A stretch of DNA of 63,937 nt from Leekyejoonella antrihumi (GTDB taxonomy: Bacteria; Actinomycetota; Actinomycetes; Actinomycetales; Dermatophilaceae). Below, piece after piece: positions 60,025 to 63,937 of the stretch (position 1 is its first letter; each line of letters starts with the position of its first letter). A program made the translations under genes and the position numbers. The notes below the pieces were generated by a model. That model was not told where the DNA came from. It did not search any database and saw only the letters and a list, made by a program, of their open reading frames with translations. The stretch covers positions 1 to 63,937 of the forward strand of contig NZ_VCQV01000030.1 of the NCBI RefSeq assembly GCF_007845645.1, given 5' to 3'.

Positions 60025-60354
60025 GTGAAGACATCTACGCACGAGTCCGTGCTGGCCCGTTTCGGCCACGCACTGTCCGACCCCACCCGTGCCCGGGTGC
60101 TGCTCGCGCTGCAAGATGGGCCGAGCTACCCGTCGGACCTGGCCGACCTGGCGGGGGTCAGCCGGCAGAGCCTGTCGAATCACCTGGCGTGCCTGCGAGG
60201 CTGCGGCCTGGTGGTCGCGGTGCCCGAGGGCAGGCGGTCACGATACGAGCTCGCCGATCCTCGCCTGTCGCACGCGCTGGGCGACCTGATGGGTGTGGTC
60301 CTGGCCGTCGACCCGCAGCACTGCGCCGCCGCGGCGAGGGACGAGTGCTGCTGA
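60025..60354 (+). CDS. cmtR: CmtR-like ArsR/SmtB metal-sensing repressor
   Basis: A 109-residue winged-helix repressor. The recognition region LAGVSRQSLSNHLACLRGCG contains two cysteines in the CxxxC arrangement used by mycobacterial CmtR (C57 and C61 there) to bind Cd(II)/Pb(II). A further cysteine occurs near residue 100 (DPQHCAAAA), as in CmtR (C102), and the protein ends in CC. Start at the second GTG (60025) is chosen from the -10 spacing; the first GTG (60022) is equally in frame. The stop overlaps the transporter ATG (TGATG). It probably de-represses the operon on cadmium or lead. Confidence 0.88.
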   Translation: MKTSTHESVLARFGHALSDPTRARVLLALQDGPSYPSDLADLAGVSRQSLSNHLACLRGCGLVVAVPEGRRSRYELADPRLSHALGDLMGVVLAVDPQHCAAAARDECC

Positions 60355-61049
60355 TGTCGGCGATGGCTGGGTCGGCGGCCGGCATCGACACCGGCCGGCA
60401 AGAGACCTTGCATCGCCGCATCCGATGGTTCGTCGCTGCCACCATCAGCTACAACATCGTCGAGGCCGTGGTCGCCATCGCCGCAGGGGCGGCCGCTTCC
60501 TCGGTGGCCCTCATCGGCTTTGGGCTGGACTCGATCATCGAGGTCACCTCCTCCGCCGCCGTGGCATGGCAGTTCGCCGGCAAGGAGCCGCGAACGCGGG
60601 AGGCGACCGCGCTCCGCATCATCGCGTGGTCGTTCTTCGCCCTGGCGGCATACGTCACCGCCGACGCCGGGATGTCACTCGCCAGTGGGAGTCATGCCCG
60701 TCACTCCCTCCCCGGTCTGATCCTGGCGGCACTGAGCCTGCTGCTCATGCCGCTGCTCTCCTACGGCCAGCGTCGCACCGGACGCGAGCTGGCCTCTCGC
60801 TCAGCGGTGGCCGACTCGAAGCAGACCCTGCTGTGCACCTACCTGTCGGCGGTCCTGCTGGTGGGCCTCGCACTCAACTGGCTGCTCGGCTGGTCGTGGG
60901 CCGACCCCGTCGTCGCCCTGGTGATCGCCGCCGTCGCCCTCAAGGAGGGTCGCTCGGCCCTGCGGGGCGACAGCTGCTGCGCGCCCACAGGTGCGCTGCA
61001 TACCGACGGCTGCCACGACGCCGCACCAGACCACTGCTGCGGCGCCTGA
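60354..61049 (+). CDS. CDF-like cation efflux protein with Cys/His-rich tail
   Basis: A 231-residue membrane protein with about six helices and the CDF-like pattern IGFGLDSIIEVTSSAAVAWQ (DxxxE/D in helix 2) and RSAVADSKQTLLCTYLSAV in the second half. The tail (DSCCAPTGALHTDGCHDAAP, DHCCGA) is rich in cysteine and histidine and should bind soft metals. It is co-transcribed with cmtR (1-bp overlap), so cadmium, lead or zinc export is the likely role. It is shorter than the CzcD-type protein at 55519 and lacks a large cytoplasmic domain. Confidence 0.87.
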   Translation: MSAMAGSAAGIDTGRQETLHRRIRWFVAATISYNIVEAVVAIAAGAAASSVALIGFGLDSIIEVTSSAAVAWQFAGKEPRTREATALRIIAWSFFALAAYVTADAGMSLASGSHARHSLPGLILAALSLLLMPLLSYGQRRTGRELASRSAVADSKQTLLCTYLSAVLLVGLALNWLLGWSWADPVVALVIAAVALKEGRSALRGDSCCAPTGALHTDGCHDAAPDHCCGA

Positions 61050-61123
61050 CCGCTCTTGCCCGCGCCGCTGAAGACCAAATCAAGTTGCGCAACCGCGCGG
61101 CGCTGCGGCACAGTTGGCACATC

Positions 61124-61177
61124 ATGAAGTTCTGACTCCTCGCACTGCCCGCGCCCGTGGCCCTCGGCCCGACGGGC
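61124..61177 (+). promoter_or_regulatory. Candidate attenuator upstream of the ABC-F gene
   Basis: The 179-nt leader contains a minimal ORF (ATG AAG TTC TGA, 61124-61135). A hairpin at 61153-61177 follows, in which GCCCGT pairs with ACGGGC and an inner GGCC pairs with GGCC. ABC-F resistance genes are often controlled by ribosome stalling on such short ORFs. No ribosome binding site precedes this ATG, so the call is tentative. Confidence 0.4.
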
Positions 61178-61228
61178 TTCAGCGACTTTCGCGCCATTCA
61201 CCTCTGGCGTTCGCGAGACGGAGTCTTC

Positions 61229-62812
61229 GTGCCCACACCCCTTCAGCTCACCGACATCACCAAGACGTATGCCGATCGGCACGTGCTCGACGGCGTCGAC
61301 CTGACCATCGCTCCCGGCACCCGGCTTGGACTGGTTGGTGAGAACGGCGCCGGCAAGTCGACGCTGCTGCGCATCGCCGCCGGAATCGACCCGGGGCACG
61401 GCGGATCCGTCAGCGCACCAGTTGATCTCGCTTACGTGGCGCAGTACACCGGGATCGACCTGGACTCCACGGTTGCGCAGGTCATGCACGATGCCCTGGA
61501 ACCGCTGCACGCCGCGGTCACCCGGCTGCAGGCACTCGCCGCCCGGATCGATGAGCCCGGCGCCGCGACGGCATACGACGAGCTGCTGACCTGGGCTCAG
61601 CTGCACGAGGTGTGGGATGCCGACCGCCGTGCGGAGATCGCCGCGACGCGACTGGGACTCGGCGAGATCGCCGGCGCTCGCCCCGCCGGATCCCTGTCCG
61701 GTGGGCAGCGATCTCGGCTTGCGCTCGCGGCAATGCTCACCCGTCAGCCGGAGTGCGTGGTCCTCGATGAGCCGACCAACCATCTCGACGATGCGGCACT
61801 CGACTTCCTTGAGGATGAGCTGCGCGCGCTGCACGGCAGCGTGCTGGTCGCCAGCCACGACCGGGTGTTCCTGGATCGGGTGTGCACCGCGATCGTCGAC
61901 CTCGACCCTTCGCACTTCGGCACCGACGGCGATGGCGGCAGGCGCTTCACCGGTGACTACACCGCGTACCTGCAGCACAAGCACGAGGCCCGCCACCGTT
62001 GGGAGGAGGCCTTCGTCGCCCAGCAGGACGAGTTGCAGCAGCTGCGCGCGACGGCCGGGACCACCACCTCCGACGTCGCCCACAATCGCCCACCACGGGA
62101 CAACGACAGGTTCATCTATGGGTTCAAGGGATCTCGGGTGCAGGCGACCGCCACTCGGCGAGTGCGCAACGCGGAGCAGCGCATCGCAGCCGTGGAGCGG
62201 CGGCGCATCCCGAAACCCCCGGTGCCACTGCAGCTCTCGGCACAGTTCGGATCACGCAATGCCGGATCGGCGGCGCTGCACGATGTGTATGTGAACGGTC
62301 GAATGCAGCTGCAGCGCCTCGTCGTCGACTCCGGCGACAAGGTGCTGGTCACCGGGCCGAACGGCGCGGGCAAGTCGACCCTGCTGTCGCTGCTGGCGGG
62401 GCAGCTCCGCGCCGACCGAGGCTCTGTCGTGGTGCAGGCTCGGTCTATCGGGCTGCTGACTCAGGAGGTCGACCTGCCGAGCAGGTCGCGAAGTGCACAC
62501 GAGCTCTACGGCGACCTGGCTCCCGGCGCACCGCTGCATGACCTGGGGCTGCTGCACCCCCGTGATTTGCACCGACCGGCGGGCGAGCTCAGCATCGGTC
62601 AGCAGCGAAGGCTCGCACTGGCGCTGCTCGTGGCCCAGCAACCTGATCTGTTACTCCTGGACGAGCCGACGAACCACCTGTCGCTGTCGCTGGTTGACGA
62701 GCTCGAGTCTGCCCTGACCACAACGCCGGTCACCGTGGTGATCGCCAGCCACGACCGGTGGCTGCGCCAACGCTGGACCGGCAGTGAGATCACATTGACC
62801 CCCTGCGACTGA
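61229..62812 (+). CDS. ABC-F ribosome-protection ATPase
   Basis: A 527-residue protein with two ATPase domains and no membrane part. Domain 1: GENGAGKSTLL, LSGGQRSRLALAAML, CVVLDEPTNHLDD. Domain 2: GPNGAGKSTLL, LSIGQQRRLALALLV, LLLLDEPTNHLS. A charged interdomain linker lies at about 245-315. ABC-F proteins enter the ribosomal E site; many actinobacterial ones displace macrolides, lincosamides or related drugs, others tune translation. The GTG at 61229 is chosen because GGAG precedes it and the domain starts five residues later. It is separated from the metal operon by 179 nt. Confidence 0.9.
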   Translation: MPTPLQLTDITKTYADRHVLDGVDLTIAPGTRLGLVGENGAGKSTLLRIAAGIDPGHGGSVSAPVDLAYVAQYTGIDLDSTVAQVMHDALEPLHAAVTRLQALAARIDEPGAATAYDELLTWAQLHEVWDADRRAEIAATRLGLGEIAGARPAGSLSGGQRSRLALAAMLTRQPECVVLDEPTNHLDDAALDFLEDELRALHGSVLVASHDRVFLDRVCTAIVDLDPSHFGTDGDGGRRFTGDYTAYLQHKHEARHRWEEAFVAQQDELQQLRATAGTTTSDVAHNRPPRDNDRFIYGFKGSRVQATATRRVRNAEQRIAAVERRRIPKPPVPLQLSAQFGSRNAGSAALHDVYVNGRMQLQRLVVDSGDKVLVTGPNGAGKSTLLSLLAGQLRADRGSVVVQARSIGLLTQEVDLPSRSRSAHELYGDLAPGAPLHDLGLLHPRDLHRPAGELSIGQQRRLALALLVAQQPDLLLLDEPTNHLSLSLVDELESALTTTPVTVVIASHDRWLRQRWTGSEITLTPCD

Positions 62813-62943
62813 TCGAGCTGGCGCCCGGCCGGCCAAGGTCAGGAGCGATCGACGTTACAGCCTCGTCGCCGGCGGCGGCCCAGCCAGGAAGGAGAGCGCG
62901 TCGTCGGGTGTGCCGGGCCGCAGGCCGCTTGGTGTTTCGGCAC

Positions 62944-63000
62944 GGGCTCGCAGGCTCGCCCTACTCAATCCAAGGGTTGAGTAAGGCGAGGAACGAGCCC
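62944..63000. terminator. 57-nt two-stem hairpin between convergent genes
   Basis: The outer stem GGGCTCG (62944-62950) pairs with CGAGCCC (62994-63000). The inner stem CTCGCCCTACTCAATCC pairs with GGGTTGAGTAAGGCGAG except for single mismatches. It lies between the ABC-F stop (62812) and the DUF222/HNH stop (63064) and would terminate transcription from both sides. The rest of this 251-bp gap shows no gene. Confidence 0.8.
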
Positions 63001-63063
63001 GGTGACTCCCCACGGGTCGTGGCTCGACGCCGTGGTTTCGGGCGGAGTTCTCCCCTGGGAGGG

Positions 63064-63937
63064 TCAGGCGGTTTGCGCGTGGTCCGGTGGTGCGCCTGGT
63101 CCGTGGGTCAACGGGTCGTCCGGCGGTAGCGGTTGGGTCGGCATCCGCCCGGGCACCAGGTCCCACACCACTTCCGTGTCGCCGATCCAGGGGAGGTACC
63201 CCTTGGCGTGCACGAGGTGATGATGACGACTGCACAACAGGGTCCCGTTGGCCAGATCACTGCGTCCGTTGACCCACCACGGGACCGCGTGGTGGGCCTC
63301 GCACCACGGCGCGGGCCGGTCGCACCCAGGGAACGTGCACCCGCGGTCCCGCTTGACGATCGCCTGGCGTGTCGCCGGGTGGAAACACCGCGTGGCTCGG
63401 CCGATGTCCAACGGTTGTGACTGGGTGCCGATCACCATCGGCACCAGCCGGGCGCTACAGGCCAACGCCCGCGCGGTCCCCGCATCAATGATCTGCCCCA
63501 ACGCGGTGACCGCGTGCCCCGCATTGACCAGCGACCCGATGAGCACGGACAGCGGGATGGTGATCGTGGCCTTCACCGACACGCGACCCCCATCCTGCTC
63601 GCTCGCACGAGTGCCCGCGTTGATCAGCTCCATCAACGCGTCGGCGCGGCGCTTACCCGGGGAGCGCTGATCCACCCCATGCGTACGAGCCGGCTTCCCC
63701 TCCAGAGTTTGCGCATCCTTGGGGACCGCGTCCCCGTCACTGGTGGTGCCCGGTCGGGGTTTCGCCAGGGCTTCGATCGCGTGCGCGAAGACCGCCGCAT
63801 CACCGGGTGACAAGTCGGCTCTCACCCGGGTCATCCCCCCGGGCAGCTCAACCCAGGACAACGACTCCTGCTTGCGGGCCGCCACCTCATCGGTGGGGGC
63901 CTGGTCCCCGCCGTAGGCGGCGATGATCTCCTTCGAC
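63064..63937 (-). CDS. DUF222/HNH endonuclease, 5' end outside the window
   Basis: At least 290 residues are visible; the frame is open to the right edge. The DUF222 part includes LPGGMTRVRADLSPGDAAVF and SVKATITIPLSVLIGSLVNA. The HNH nuclease part follows: RQAIVKRDRGCTFPGCDRPA, WCEAHHAVPWWVNGRSDLAN, and LCSRHHHLVHAKGY, with the metal-binding Cys and His residues intact. The family is multi-copy in actinobacterial genomes; its role is not established. A decayed, inverted copy with the same 3' end lies at 113-525. Confidence 0.92.
   Translation of the reverse strand, partial: SKEIIAAYGGDQAPTDEVAARKQESLSWVELPGGMTRVRADLSPGDAAVFAHAIEALAKPRPGTTSDGDAVPKDAQTLEGKPARTHGVDQRSPGKRRADALMELINAGTRASEQDGGRVSVKATITIPLSVLIGSLVNAGHAVTALGQIIDAGTARALACSARLVPMVIGTQSQPLDIGRATRCFHPATRQAIVKRDRGCTFPGCDRPAPWCEAHHAVPWWVNGRSDLANGTLLCSRHHHLVHAKGYLPWIGDTEVVWDLVPGRMPTQPLPPDDPLTHGPGAPPDHAQTA

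Overview
The window is a GC-rich stretch from an actinobacterium. Several things point there: GTG starts, genes packed with ATGA or GTGA overlaps, a mycofactocin cluster, a bacterial proteasome activator (Bpa), a DUF222/HNH endonuclease, an actinobacterial desaturase with its reductase partner, and SigE-family and PucR-family regulators. The gene content fits Micrococcales (Dermacoccaceae or Intrasporangiaceae would suit), but the sequence alone does not fix the genus. No rRNA, tRNA or CRISPR array was recognised.

Layout, left part. The left edge holds a 28-bp tandem repeat array and a decayed DUF222/HNH remnant (1-525). An ankyrin protein and an Lrp-type regulator follow, divergent from a branched-chain 2-oxoacid dehydrogenase operon, bkdABC (579-5054). 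Next come an OsmC protein, an acyl-CoA synthetase, and a SIS-domain protein divergent from an amino-acid permease (5304-10218). A degraded stretch carries an MFS fragment, a DUF4333 lipoprotein and a frameshifted membrane glycosyltransferase-like gene (10219-12916). The histidine utilisation operon hutH-hutU-M20-hutF-hutI runs on the minus strand (12924-19899), with a divergent IclR regulator and a clear palindromic operator.

Layout, centre. 20796-33723 holds a MobA-like protein, a quinone oxidoreductase, Bpa, an SDR, and a lipoprotein with an ABC exporter divergent from a two-component system. It also holds a GATase, a NUDIX hydrolase, an AI-2E transporter, a flavoprotein dehydrogenase and a TetR regulator. 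An MFS transporter with a leader ORF, an alpha/beta hydrolase and a histidine phosphatase follow. The mycofactocin operon mftA-B-C-D-SDR-mftF (37552-42647, minus) diverges from an NDMA-type alcohol dehydrogenase and a MoxR-VWA fusion (42853-45883). These probably form one unit: MftA is processed by MftB and MftC, matured by MftD and glycosylated by MftF, and the cofactor serves the alcohol dehydrogenase and the SDR.

Layout, right part. There is a lipid block with a PucR regulator, ferredoxin reductase, acyl desaturase, DUF1206 protein, diacylglycerol kinase, a GT2 with a shortened GtrA domain, and FadD6. A zinc-type CDF transporter follows. Then comes a SAM-I riboswitch followed by a cysteine-containing leader peptide and an OsmC gene. 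The last 7 kb is mobile or accessory: a TetR fragment, a SigE-type sigma factor with a membrane partner, a truncated IS110 recombinase, a CmtR-CDF metal resistance pair, an ABC-F ribosome protection ATPase and a DUF222/HNH gene cut by the right edge.

Three patterns cross the whole window. A short intergenic motif (YCGAGNGGNCAC) recurs, often in tandem at about 21-bp spacing. The 7-mer GGCATAC/GTATGCC is strikingly frequent. Many genes look leaderless, with a -10 hexamer exactly 6 nt before the start codon.
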